A DNA stretch of 43,315 nt from Sphaeroforma sirkka (GCA_001586965.3 LUCW03001468.1:1-43315), one strand, 5' to 3'. Positions 11,328 to 22,856 are shown, counted from the stretch's first letter. Made by a program: numbers and translations. Notes: a model not told the origin generated them from the letters alone.

Positions 11328-14107
11328 ATGTCCTACCCCCGCCAAAGTCGTAGACAGCAACTCTTGAATCCTGAGCGCCGCAAGGAAGATGATATCGACC
11401 GACGTGGAACTAAACGTCGTCAGTCCCATACGGAACGCTCCGCTCTGCACTCAGGTCAGGCTCTGGAGGGGCAACAACAGACACATCTTGGGGCTCCACA
11501 CATTATTTCCGCGGACGACAAGCAGCCACCAACAGCAAACTAAAAAAATGGACCTGCACAATCTGACGAGGATGTCATATTCGAGGGGAGACCAAGGAAG
11601 TACCCGACCTGCGTGCGGACAGTAGTCAGACTTTTATTGGTGAACAGGTAGCCAGTGAAGGGCTGTCCCCTCGTTCGTCTCGGGATACCCAGGGCCTTAT
11701 TTCCCAGTAATGACCCACCACGCCTCCCACCTAACAAGCGGAAGCGTCACCGGAACCGTACCAACAACAAGGAAACGGCACGGGAACAATCGTCAGCTCA
11801 GAAACTCACGGAGCTGATGACACAACAGCAGTCTCTCTTTGAAAAATACGAACAGAGGTTACAGCGCATAAACGCCGGACGAACTACAATAGGGCCGGCC
11901 GCTAAGGAGAGTTCTTCTGACGCACACGAACGGGTACAGGCAGTACCAGAGAGGACGAAGACAACCCTACCTTCCGAATTCAAGGATGTGAGCGTCCGTT
12001 TTATGGACTTGGGTACAAATCACCAGGGTCAGAGGACAGTTCAACCGAGGAGGATGATACTCTGTCTGCCAGTGAGAACACACCAACTTTTCAAGAGTTC
12101 GCACATGAACAAGTATTAGCCAGACAGAATCCTCAAGGTAAGGAGGCGGTGAAGAATAGACAGGACCGATTAAGTACGAACCTGCGCCGGTTTAAAGCAA
12201 CGTCAGTGGGGCGAGAAAGAAGCGCCCAGTGAATATGTACAGACACCTAAACGACAAGAGAAGGAGACAACAGTGCCTCCGCCCACACCGGCTAGTATCG
12301 AGAAAAAGGCGACAGGCGCTACACGCACGGATACTACATTTAAGTGACGAGCTATGCCAAGCAATCGAGGAGAATAACACGGCTCGAGCTGAAGCTCTTC
12401 GGGGCGTGATTGAGACACTTCGAGCTACATTAGAGTCCCGACCGGTAGAGAAGCGTCCCGTACCTTCACCACGTACGTGGCCTGATTGGCCGTCGAACAG
12501 ATACTACCTACATGATATTATGGAACGGGACACAAGAGGGGCTCTCCTCGAGGCGTTCAAGAACGCACAAATCGCAGGGCTGGACGAGAGTTGGAACCTT
12601 ACATGGTTTCATAAGGTACTATCTTACTTCAAGGCGGAGAAGTCAACGCTGGACTACATCCGCGACAACTCTGAACGGTTGAAGACATGCACACCTCAAC
12701 TACAGATCGAACAGATCTGTTCGCACGAAACACAAGCCACTGTCGATCCCGCGTTTCGCAAGTTAGCCAAGGGCCAAAGTCGGAACATGCACACTCCTCT
12801 TATGGAACAAATGACACAGCTCATGGAGAACCACAGGAGGGCACGTGAACGGTGCCAGACAGATGCCGACTTCCAACAGAATTTAGTGAACCACTGCATT
12901 GTACAACTGTTAGAAGAAGCTCTCAACGGCCGTACGTATGAACGTACTCTACAGTTGCATCCCAAATGGCAACTGATGGAGACACACGAGCTTATACAGC
13001 TGTGTTGAGCCCTGACATTCAGGATGCACAGCAACGTACGGCAGCACGTTTCCAGGGTCGCAACAACCGCGAGGGCCCGACGACCAATGGAAGTCGCGAC
13101 CACACCAATAGCCGCCCCAACCTACAGACGAGTAGACGACAAACGCAGAATTGGACTCAACGGCCCCAACCTACGGTACCAACGACTTGTGCGGGGTGCC
13201 AGGCACAGGCGCCGCCAGGTGGTAGGCACATCCCACGGTGTCACCATTTCAGGGCGTCGCAAGCGGTGAGCGCAGAGGGTCGGGCAAGGCTATACGACAA
13301 CAACCGTCCTTTGAGGGACGTACAATCGGTACACAGACCGTCCACAACGTCAACCGCAGGACAGGGGCAGAATACATCCCAGACTAGAGACGTAGTTACA
13401 ATACGTCCGACGCCTCAAGTACAGGTGAATGCGATTACACAGGACGAAGACTTGGCTCCACCATCGGAAGCTACAGAGATTCATATCAACACGATTTACT
13501 TTGTATTGTGACGAAGCCTTCGATTTATGACATCAGCAACGTACGACAGCACGTTTCCAGGGTCGCAACAAACGCGTATAGGCCCTTCGACCAATGGAAG
13601 TCACGATGACACCAATAGCCGCCCCAACCACACATGTTAGACGACAAACGCAGAATGGAATCAACGGCCCCAACCTACGGTACCGACTACTTGTGCGGGG
13701 TGCAAGGCAAGGCGCCACCAGGTGGTTCAAATCCCTTGTCATCATTTCAGGGCAAAAGCGGGGAGCGCGGAGGGTCGGGCAAGGCTACGACAACAACCGT
13801 CCTTTGAGGGACGTACAATCGGTACACAGACCGTCCACAACATCAACCGCAGATGACAGGGGCAGAATACATCCCAGACTAGAGAGACGTAGTCACAGTA
13901 CGTCCGACACCTCAAGTACAGGTGTATGCGATTACACAGGACGAAGACTTGGCTTAGATCATCATCGGCGGCTACAGAGGTTCATATCAATACGATTCTT
14001 CCTTCGAGCACATGAGTCCATACGTGAGATAGCTCAAGAACAGGAAATAATGAGAGGTGAGAGGTGTCTGAGTCGGATAGGAGCTTCATATTTGTTACCA
14101 CGATTGG
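11328..14107 (+). pseudogene. A-2 gag fossil, reaching the start of the protease
   Basis: It starts with MSYPRQSRRQQLLN at the ATG 11328-11330 and follows A-1 gag: basic N-terminus, RKRHRNR basic motif, coiled stretch, capsid-like helical region (about 12520-13000) and the C-X2-C-X9-H-X3-C zinc motif (about 13190-13250). The zinc-motif end of gag is present twice. The copy then passes the gag-pol junction and stops at the LTR of B. It is broken, with roughly five breaks. Confidence 0.85.
13017..14010 (+). repeat. Duplication of the gag C-terminal region in A-2
   Basis: The segment at about 13020-13505 (from GCAACGTACGGCAGCACG through the zinc motif to TTCATATCAACACGATT) is repeated with divergence at about 13540-14005. 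A-1 has it once. The second copy is clearly more diverged from A-1 than the first, so it may come from another A element rather than from a fresh tandem duplication. Confidence 0.75.
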
Positions 14108-14288
14108 TGTGGTAAAAGTCCCCTTAAACCACTATCAGTGTGAAGTTAGAATTAATTTACAATTAATTCACACGAGGTGAATTATTTGTAGACCACGTAG
14201 ACAATCAAATATAAGAATAAATACACCGCACTGAGCCTCAGGAGAGACTCAGTAGGTTTTAGTATCGTATTTTGATGTGTTTACTACA
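14108..14288 (+). repeat. 5' LTR of B
   Basis: It begins TGTGGTAAAAGTCC and ends TGTGTTTACTACA, 181 bp. These termini resemble those of family A (TGTGGTCAG...CTTACTACA). A palindromic AATTAATTTACAATTAATT lies inside. Confidence 0.93.
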
Positions 14289-14377
14289 TTTTTTACGACT
14301 AGTTACTTTAGGTGTATTATTCGATTTTATCTCGAGGATAATAGTGGACGGAGAAGTTCATTTTATTGACGAATTAC

Positions 14378-14532
14378 AGGAGTTGATCTCCTCAGAACCG
14401 GGTAGCTGAAAGGAGCTTGTAAAGTACGACAGGAGCAAAGTCTTCCGAGCACAGGGGAGTTGATCTCCCTCAGAACCGGATAGCCGAAAGGAGCTTGCAA
14501 ACTACGACAGGAGCAAAGTCTTCCGAGCACAG
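14378..14532 (+). repeat. Tandem duplication of about 78 bp in the B leader
   Basis: Two adjacent copies (about 14378-14454 and 14455-14532) share GGAGTTGATCTCC, GAAAGGAGCTTG and GAGCAAAGTCTTCCGAGCA, with a handful of differences. The function is unknown. The unit starts with a small palindrome, GGAGTTGATCTCC. Confidence 0.85.
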
Positions 14533-14595
14533 ATAAGTGAAAAGAAATCCCCACCTTTCCGTTTTGCTCGGTTTGATACGTTTGCGTGATTTTCA

Positions 14596-14737
14596 TATAT
14601 ATATATATATACATCATGCAGATTTTATTATTATTATAAATCTAGAGCAAATTGGAGTGATTAGTAATATATGCAGAAATTAACAGGTGCCCATTTTATT
14701 TAGCTGATGAGCATTTTATTTCTTCTTCTTTTTTTTT

Positions 14738-14795
<58 letters not shown>

Positions 14796-14833
14796 TCCGA
14801 CCATCCGGTCGAATGCTACTAATTTTAATTAAA

Positions 14834-14872
<39 letters not shown>

Positions 14873-14922
14873 TATCCGTTTTGCTCGGTTTGATACACTT
14901 TGTGATTTTATATATATATATA
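14596..14922. repeat. AT microsatellites in a duplicated leader block
   Basis: Runs of (AT)n lie at about 14596-14611, 14743-14790, 14838-14875 and 14909-14922. They sit within repeats of the CCGTTTTGCTCGG and AGCAAATTGGAGTGATTAGT block. Other (AT)n runs are at 15763-15795 and 22730-22750. Confidence 0.9.
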
Positions 14923-15682
14923 TTTATATTTTATGCATATTTTTAAAATTATTTTAAATCTAGAGCAAATTGGAGTGATTAGTAATATATGCAATTTTTA
15001 GCATTTTTTTATTTCTAAATTTTTTATAGATTAATTAGTCATCCGACCATTTTCCCAACAACCATTTTCTTTTTGATTTTTTTTTTAATCCATCTTCGGT
15101 CCGAAAATCCAGATACTTCAATTCCAATGCGACTTTTCAGGCCGTCGTTGACAATCAAGGCCTCCCTCTGACTAATTAGCAGTCATAGGACGTTTGAACA
15201 ATGTTTTGACTGGCCTAGTCAATCCACACAACACGAACATGATGCAGTATCGCAGTTAGGGGTATAGAAGAACGTAATTTGGCGTAGAGAAGGTCGATAT
15301 GGCAGATTTTTCATAGGTGTGGGCGAGTACAGAGACGACAAAGGGCAGATAGAGGTGATCAAGAAAAGCAGGTAGCAATGTAGAATCGACAGTGTCAGGC
15401 GACGTAGAATGGAAACGTGAATTAAGCGCGCGTGAGACAGGTAGCAATGCAGAAGAGGAGCTAGGCACAGTTTGGGAGAAACTGAGACAGAAAAAAATGC
15501 GATTTCAACTCGTATTTTCAACAAATATCAACTACGGGAGCAAGTTTTGGTAATCAATTGGCTAGACGAAAAGACTGGCATGGTTAGAAGATCGATTTTT
15601 TTCGAAAATATCTCTCGAGTCGAATGTTCGCCATCGTTGCATGCGCGAACTTCGATGGTCACGAAAAGCATAGGAAAAAATA

Positions 15683-15755
15683 TATCACGGGGGTATCGAA
15701 CCCACGACCAACACACAACTAGAAGACATATTTACCGATGTTACAAGACAGAATA
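15683..15755 (-). other. tRNA-like segment, possible SINE head or decayed tRNA
   Basis: On the minus strand GTGGGTTCGATACCCCC matches a T arm and Pol III B box (GGTTCGANNCC). About 40 bases upstream there is a weak A-box-like TAACATCGGT. The acceptor stem does not pair convincingly and no clear anticodon arm is seen, so a functional tRNA is unlikely. A tRNA-derived SINE inserted in the leader is one reading; a 3' boundary was not identified. Confidence 0.35.
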
Positions 15756-15762
15756 CATTTTC

Positions 15763-15796
<34 letters not shown>

Positions 15797-16576
15797 TTAA
15801 ATTTCCATTCTAGAGAGAAAGGAAGTCAACGTAAGTGAATCAGCCGTAGGACCAACATAGCCTGGTACGGTTGTATGATTGTTGGTGAAAACTAAGGAGA
15901 ACGTTATCACCGACGTATAAGGCGAATCGTCAAGATGCAGCGGACTCTTGCAAAGTACAGAAGAAATAGTACATGCAAAAGTAGACGGCACTTATCAGGC
16001 ATCGTGCAAGTACACTCAAGTTTGGTTTGAATAAGGAATTTGTTTTTTGGTTTTCCAACTTCATAACCGATGTAACTACCTTGGGCTTCAAGGTTATTCT
16101 TGGGAACCTTGACCTGAACTTCCTGGCTGCAGGCCTCGGATTTGATTGATGTTGGAGTACAGTGGTCCGAAGGTTGGATTAAAGGAGCATTCAGAACGCT
16201 AGAACACGACAGGCGGTTGATCATTGAACACGCTTCGAGTCTATCAGCAACTCTTAATTACTCCTATAGACAGAGCAAAGGAGAGCAAAACGAGTACTCA
16301 TTAACAAAACCAACCCAAACAAAATGATTAGCAATCATCAAGGAGCAAGGTGTATTCGAGCGCAACGAGTTTTCGGGGACCCGCAAGCAGACCTTGTAGA
16401 CATCAACATGATTCAATGATAATTAGCTATTTTGGTATCACGAGAGGAGAACGGCGGAAGAAAGTGTGTAACACAAATGGCTGAAGTCAACTATTATATA
16501 ATAGCCGACACTCCTTCAATCTGGACCAACTATTCATCAACAACACAAAGCCATACATCGAAGTCTTAACATCAAG

Positions 16577-18653
16577 ATGCCTATGCGTCCAACACCCCGT
16601 AGCCCTCGACGCACTCGTCGCGACGGCAAAGCAACCCAGAGATCTTTGTCAGATTTCGAGCAGACCCACCAAGGAGGCACAGCTTCTTCGCGCCAGACAG
16701 TAGCATCGCGTCGAAGAGATGAACAACCGCGACATGAACAGACAGACCAAGACGTGGGCCAGGCAGCAAGCAGGCGACATCAGTTGGGGCACGGGTCTCG
16801 CTTATCGGCAAGAGGGAGAGCAGATCCAGAAGACAGTGAGGTGCATTTTTGTGATTAGGCATACTAGTCGTTCAAAGTCTGCTGAACCAGCAGCTGAGCG
16901 ACACAGGGTAGCCAATGTCCGAGGTACTTCGGGCATTCATTCAGCGGGTGATAGACCGTATTCATGGCAGCCTTTTCACCGAGCACCTGAACGAGATTTC
17001 ACTCGAAAGCGAACTCGATCGGGGAGTTTTACCAGTGCAAGTCAGGATTCCCTCGCAGGCAACGGGGATGAGCGACAAGTCCAACGGCATAGAAATATGT
17101 CAGGGTGGGCCACGGGCACTCGTCAGCAAAACTCTGACGAAATCAGGGGCCGACAGCTAGAGCAATATTTGAGCGACCCACATGGGGATTATCGTAGGGA
17201 AGCCGAACGAAAACAACTACGTAGACGATGGGAACTCAGCCGACAGCACCGAGACTTCGCGCGATCGATACAGGATATGCGCAAGGCTAGTTACGTTGAC
17301 GACGGTAAGCGCAAGTATAGTGACGTCGACGACGGTAAGCGCAAGTCTAGTGATGTCGACGACGGTAATGTTCATGGCAGCAGAAAACGACCGCACAAAG
17401 ACGAACAGGCGAGAGAGCCGATCATGACACCAGCGCAGTGGAACGAGCATCGCCGAGCCATGTGTCAACGCCTCGAAGGGAAGATATCCTTCTTTGTGGA
17501 TGAACTTTGTCGAGCACAGGGAAACTACGATGTCCCAAGATGTACATTACTAACGTCCACGATCGAACACTGAAAGGAGCGTTGAATACTCAATTGGAAG
17601 CTATCAGGAAGAACAGAGCTCCGGAGCCACGGACATGGCCCGATTGGCCTTTAGACCGTTATCAATTAAGCAGCACAGCCGATAGAGACACACGAGGGGC
17701 GCTAGAAGAGGCACTGAAGAACGCCCATGTCTCAGGACTAGATGAGTCGTGGATGGTACGTTGGTTCTATAAGGTACTCATACATTTTAAGGCAGCAAAG
17801 GCCACAATTGACTATCTCCGTGACAACCATAATGAGCTGAGGGTATATCCGGCGGAACAGGTCATAGACCAAATCTGTCAACATGAGAGCAAGGCCACCG
17901 TAGACCCTACCTTTAAGAAGTTGGCGAAGGGTAATCCCCGCACCAAGGGTGTAGAGTCAGCCAGGGAACATTTGAACAAGATTGTGGAAGTTCACAAGAG
18001 AGCCTGGGAGCGAGCAGATAAGGGCAAGGACTTTCCTAAGCGGTTGCTTAATCACTGCCTCATACAGGCCCTCGAGGACCTGACAGGTAATATGACGTAT
18101 GAACGCACGCTACAACACCACATAGGTTGGGACCACCTGGAGACTGAAGACCTTCTCCGCATTTTAAATCCAGACATACAAGAAACCGATGCCATCCTCA
18201 GACAACGGGTACGGACACAGATGAATGTGGGGGATAGGCGTAGACAGTTTCCAGCCCAACAACGAGATCGTAATTTGAATACGAATACAGGAGGAGGCAG
18301 CACACAACGCACAAGCACGTCTACGACCACCACGTGTTACGCGTGCAGAGCGGGTGCCCCACCCAGTTTCAAGCATATATCATCCTGCAAGCACTACCAG
18401 TCGAACAAAAGGGTTGGATTCACTTCCAGCTCGGGCCGAGGATTTAAGCAAGGCGTATCCTTCAATAAGAGTTTGCCCGCGGTCAACACCATTACGGCTC
18501 TAACAGACTCGGACGACCAGCAAACGGCAGCAGGAGGAGACCACGCCTACAGACACACACATTGCTTCCATACTGGCACACCCAGACGAAATCGAACAGG
18601 GTGAGTTAGAAGAGGATGCAACGTGGGAAACCATAGGCAGCGATCAGGAATAG
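16577..18653 (+). pseudogene. B gag fossil
   Basis: The start ATG at 16577 gives MPMRPTPRSPRRTRRDGK, an arginine-rich start like that of family A. Then comes a charged region with a short repeat of about 36 bp encoding VDDGKRK units (about 17290-17365), a capsid-like helical region (about 17635-18190) similar to A (TRGALEEALKNAHVSGLDESW), and a zinc motif C-X2-C-X9-H-X3-C at about 18335-18390. Gag ends in a stop codon in the same frame as the following pol, as in family A. It is broken in about three places. Confidence 0.85.
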
Positions 18654-21600
18654 GACGTAAGGGTGTCGGATGTAGATGCAACTTTAGTTTTCCCGTCTAG
18701 CACACCTGTGATACTATCGATCAAAGATCCATTACTTTCAATGGACAATCGAGTATTCATATCCATCCTGATTAACGGTAAGACATGCAGGGCGTTAGTG
18801 GATTCTGGGGCAAACAGAAGTTGCATTGATTCGACATCCGCACACGATTGGGGATTGCAAATTAAGTCGGCTCCGGAGGGATCCTATATATACCTAGCTG
18901 ATCGTAGTCTTCGTACACGGCGAATAGGCTCAACCGTACAAACTCCAGTACGATATGGTCTAGAGCTCACAGAACAGTCTTTCGAGCTAATGAATCTACC
19001 ACCGGCTATCGACGCGATCGTAGGCCAGGATCTTATGCCTGGCTTAGGGCTATACGTGGGAGGCCTTCAATCGCCATTCTCACCCATAGATCCAACGGAG
19101 CTAGACAAACTATTGGAACCAATACCGTTGAGACGACCACCAGATTTGACCGAGGAAACCGGTGTTCGCCTGGAACTAGACAAGGAACTGAGGGACAATG
19201 ACGGTATTCGAGAAAAGGACAGGTGCAGACTGGAAGGAGGCGAAGTTAGATTGCCAGTGACACCAGATCAAGCTGCAAGGATGCGGAAGGCAGTAAGGAA
19301 CTTTGTAGCAGACAAATGGATACCATGGGTAGATAGACAGGTGCAGAAGTGGATTCAAGATTTGGTCATAGTTCAAAGGGATACAGCCACTTCCGTCAAC
19401 TTACCCTTGCTCGCCGTGCCAGAGTATACTCAATCTGGAGAACTAAAGAAAGTGCGAGTGTGTTTGGACCTCAGAGCGGTGAATGCATTAATACCGGCGG
19501 ATCAGTTCATTATTCCCCGTATCAACGACATCATTGGTAACATCAAAGGGAAGAGATATTACACGACATTGGATCTAACCGCAGCGTACCATCGACTCCC
19601 AATTCACCCTGATTCTCAGTATCTATTCAGTTTCACACATGGCAAATGCCAGTATTCCTTTACATCAGCGCCATTTGGACTACACACACTGACGCAGCAG
19701 TTTCAGCGTACACTGAGTGTGATATTGCAAGGACTTCCGGCACACCACTACCTGGACGACATCGTAATAGCAACAGATGACTACGAGGAACACGTACGAG
19801 TAGTGAAAGAGGTCATTCGGCGGCTGACGTACCACAGTTTCAAGCTAAACCCTTCAAAATGTCATTTTGCAGTCAAAGAAGTCATGATCCTAGGGAAGCG
19901 AGTATCGAAGGCCGGAATTGATATTTGCCATGAAAAGCAGGCCAAGCTCATTGACTGGCCAACCCCGAAGAAGTACAAAGACATTGCATCGGCCTTGGGA
20001 TTAGCCAACTTTCTTCACGAGCACCTACCAAACTTTGCAGAGGTAGTTGCCCCACTCCGGGAATTTGTAAGACTGAAGCCTAAGGAAATCATTGGAGACA
20101 GGTGGGAACAGAGACACCAGCAAGCTTGGGATGCCATGAAGCAAGCCATAGTTGAGGCAGTAGTGTTGAAATTTCCCGTCGACGAAGTACCTTTACAACT
20201 CGAAACGGATGCAAGCGACTACGGTATTGGAGGTGCATTGTTCCAGACCATAGAAGGGAAGAAGCAATACCTAATGTTCTTCAGCAAGACCCTCAACGCA
20301 GCACAGCGCAATTACGCAACACCCATGAAGGAATTATTGGCCTTGGTATATGGTCTCACACACTTCCGGGATCATCTCGAAGGTCAACGCTTTTCAGTGT
20401 TGACTGATCACAAGGCTTTGGTGTATATGAACACACAGCTAAAGCTGAATCCGATGCTACAACGATGGCATCACATCATAGCGCCTTTCAATTTTACTAT
20501 CTCGCACATCCGGGTATAAAGAACGTGTTACCAGACGCGTGGTCTAGGCTTCATGAGGGAACTGTTGAGGACTGAGGACCCGGAGGTACTATATGCAGAA
20601 TGTTGGCAACTTTTTCCGGACTACTTTGAGCAAGCGCAACGGATTATGGGTGAGAATAATGTCGATGTCTTTGCTTCGCATCAGGACCATCATTTGCCAC
20701 ACTACTACACCGACGATGACAGGGGTGGAGCGTTTGCACATTGTTGGAAAGATATAGACGGATGGATGAACCCACCATGGAGATTAATCCATAGAATGTT
20801 GCGCAAGATACGATCAGAGAGGGCCACAGCTACGGTGTGTCTACCGTGGGCGCCCCACGAGCCTTGGTTCCAGTTATTCAAGTCGCTTCTACAAAGAGAC
20901 CCAGTATTAGTTCCAAGGACAGCCCACTCCTTCCTCAAATACGGAAAGTATGCGAGTGGCAAGGCACCATGGGGTCACACAGTCATTGCCAGAGTAGGCC
21001 CACGCAATGGTTACAGCCTTCCAGCGACGTTTTCAGCACGATTGGGATATGCAGAACCGTCCTCAGTATCGAAAGTCACCCCATTAGATACGTCTCGGCT
21101 AGTATCGATCGCTATCTCGGAAGTAGCCATGACGGATTCTCCAGATGAGGAAGAGATAAGCCGTCGCACACAGCTCACCTTGTGTCAGCATGAGATTGGG
21201 CATCATAGAGCAGAAGATACAGTTGCTCAACTACAGCAGAACGGACATTTGTGGCCTAACGCTCTGGAACTTGCACAAACAGTTAGGAGAAACTGTCGCA
21301 CATGTCTAGGACAGAGGGTGTTACGAAAGGATTTCACCCGATGATTAATATAACGGCAAAGTATCCGTGGGATCATATTCAAGTCGACATGATTCCAATG
21401 CCACTAGTTTCAGCAGCAGGAAATCGATATATATTGCACGTCTTGGATATAGCAACGGGGTACTCGATATTGAGAGCAACGGCCACAAAGTCAGCAGAAG
21501 TGGTGACATCTAAACTTATGGAGGTGTTTGGGGAACATGGTTTTCCCAGGAAAATTCAATCAGACGAGGAGGCGAGAGTTTTCGAACAAGATTGTTAAAT

Positions 21601-22439
21601 TAATAACTCAAGAAGTTGGAGTGATGCATGCAAAGTCGCCACCATATCGTCCTCAGGTTCTGGGAGCAGCGGAGAGAAGACACAGAGACATCCACGAAGG
21701 AGTTCGCAAGCTATGTGAATCTTTGCCTACGGCATGGGATGTCCGACTACCACTTATTATGCTGTGCCAGAACCTCCGAATATCTCGGCGACACAAGACA
21801 GCACCATTCAGTGCTTACTTCGGTCGCCGTCATGTTCCGTTTGCTGACTTCACGGATGACCTTCCGGGGAATCAGCCGGTCACCAATGAGGCTTGGGCAC
21901 ACCGGCTGGATCGTTTGCACGACACTATCTTGCCGACGCTTTACAAGGTCACGCAGAAATACGCAGACACACTATCCAGGCAGTTTGACCGCCTCCATGC
22001 TTACGATTTTATCGCCTTTCAACCAGGGGATGTGGTAATGGTACGGTCCGAAGGTCGCACAACCAAAGCAATGCGACCAATGTTTGGACCATACGTTGTC
22101 AAAGCCAGACAGGGACAAGGATATGAACTGACACACAAGGATGGTTCACTTCCAGATACTTTCAAAGGTAAACCAGTTAGAGTGGAACTTTTGCGACTAG
22201 TCCATAGAGCCACCGAAAAGCCTTTAGAAGATCATATGTGGCAGGATAGTTCCTCGTTCCGTTACATCATTCGACATAGACAGAATGATTCCACAGGGAA
22301 TACAGAATACTTGGTTCGCTGGCGGGATGGTGATCCAACTTGGGAGTCAGCCGAAGCTTTTGACGATCCGAATGACATCGCGGCATACCACAAAGCCGAG
22401 CAAACTCGGCAGAAGAAGAAAGCGGCACAACAACAATAA
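18654..22439 (+). pseudogene. B pol fossil: PR, RT, RNase H, DAM-like domain, integrase, chromodomain
   Basis: The domains are: protease with LVDSGANRS (about 18780-18980); reverse transcriptase (about 19280-20080) with YLDD at 19749-19760 and SAPFGLHTL; RNase H (about 20190-20510) with ETDASDYGIGGALF and LTDHKALVYM; DAM-like domain (about 20600-21020); integrase HHCC region (about 21160-21315); DDE core (about 21360-21720) with PYRPQVLGAAER; a GPY-type region with MFGPYVVKA (about 22078); and a chromodomain (about 22255-22405) with YLVRWRDGDPTWE. The first 600 residues are in one open frame, the longest in the window, which agrees with a recent insertion. It is broken about three times further on. 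Confidence 0.92.
20600..21020 (+). other. DAM-like domain in B pol
   Basis: Motifs in order: CWQLFPDYFEQAQ, NVDVFAS, HLPHYY, GGAFAHCW, GWMNPPW, ATVCLPWAP, EPWFQLFKSLL and GKAPWGHTVIARVG. It lies between the end of RNase H and the integrase zinc-binding region, exactly as in families A and C. Divergence from A is spread over the whole domain, yet the glycine, tryptophan and NPPW positions are kept. That suggests selection while the families were active. Confidence 0.78.
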
Positions 22440-22856
22440 TTCCAACGTTATGTTGATGAATACTAGATGTCTATCATCTACTTCCGGATCGGAGTTTTGT
22501 CTCTCCTCGTGAGATTTCACCACGGTATAGAGGCGAAAGACGATTCCACAACTCGAGCTTTTAGGCGAGTATAACTCCAGCGGATACCCTAGCTTATGGG
22601 GGGGGTGAAAACATACCAGCGGATACCCTAGCTTTTTTGGGGGGGTGAAAATATACCAGCACAGCCGGGATGGTTCAAAAGACCAGTTTCCAAGGCAAGA
22701 ACTTACTCAGCAGAAGGATTTCATTAGTTTATATATATATATATATATATTGTTTATTTACACTACTAGTTATATATGTTTAATTTTCAATAGTTTAAGA
22801 GGTCATTTATTTTTTGAAGCTCTTCAATCACTGGTGACGCTTGAGCTTGAGGGGAG
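22440..22856 (+). other. B 3' untranslated region
   Basis: There is one unit like the family A array (ACTCGAGCTTTTAGGCGAG TATAA). Then follow two copies of a unit with CCAGCGGATACCCTAGCTT and a G-run (about 22570-22655), an (AT)n tract at 22730-22750, and a purine-rich TTGAGGGGAG directly before the LTR that serves as the likely polypurine tract. Confidence 0.75.

Larger units (their letters stand above)
14289..16576 (+). other. B long 5' leader with microsatellites and small repeats, no gene recognised
   Basis: About 2.3 kb separate the 5' LTR from gag. Directly after the LTR stands TTTTTTACGACTAG, so again no TGG primer site is present. It holds a duplicated 78-bp unit, several AT microsatellites, a duplicated block of about 300 bp containing CCGTTTTGCTCGGTTTGATA (14559 and 14876) and AAATCTAGAGCAAATTGGAG, and a tRNA-like segment on the minus strand. 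Open frames here are short and mostly come from low-complexity DNA. Confidence 0.75.

Noticed and set aside
14716-14898. Open frame of alternating tyrosine and isoleucine
   Set aside because: It is a translation of the AT microsatellite.
15219-15524. 101-residue minus-strand frame in the B leader
   Set aside because: Two overlapping frames of similar length, serine and leucine-rich without motif; likely chance.
15683-15755. Functional tRNA gene
   Set aside because: The B box is good, but no acceptor stem or convincing anticodon arm can be drawn; kept only as a tRNA-like segment.
16581-16862. 93-residue minus-strand frame
   Set aside because: Mirror of the arginine-rich gag start of B.
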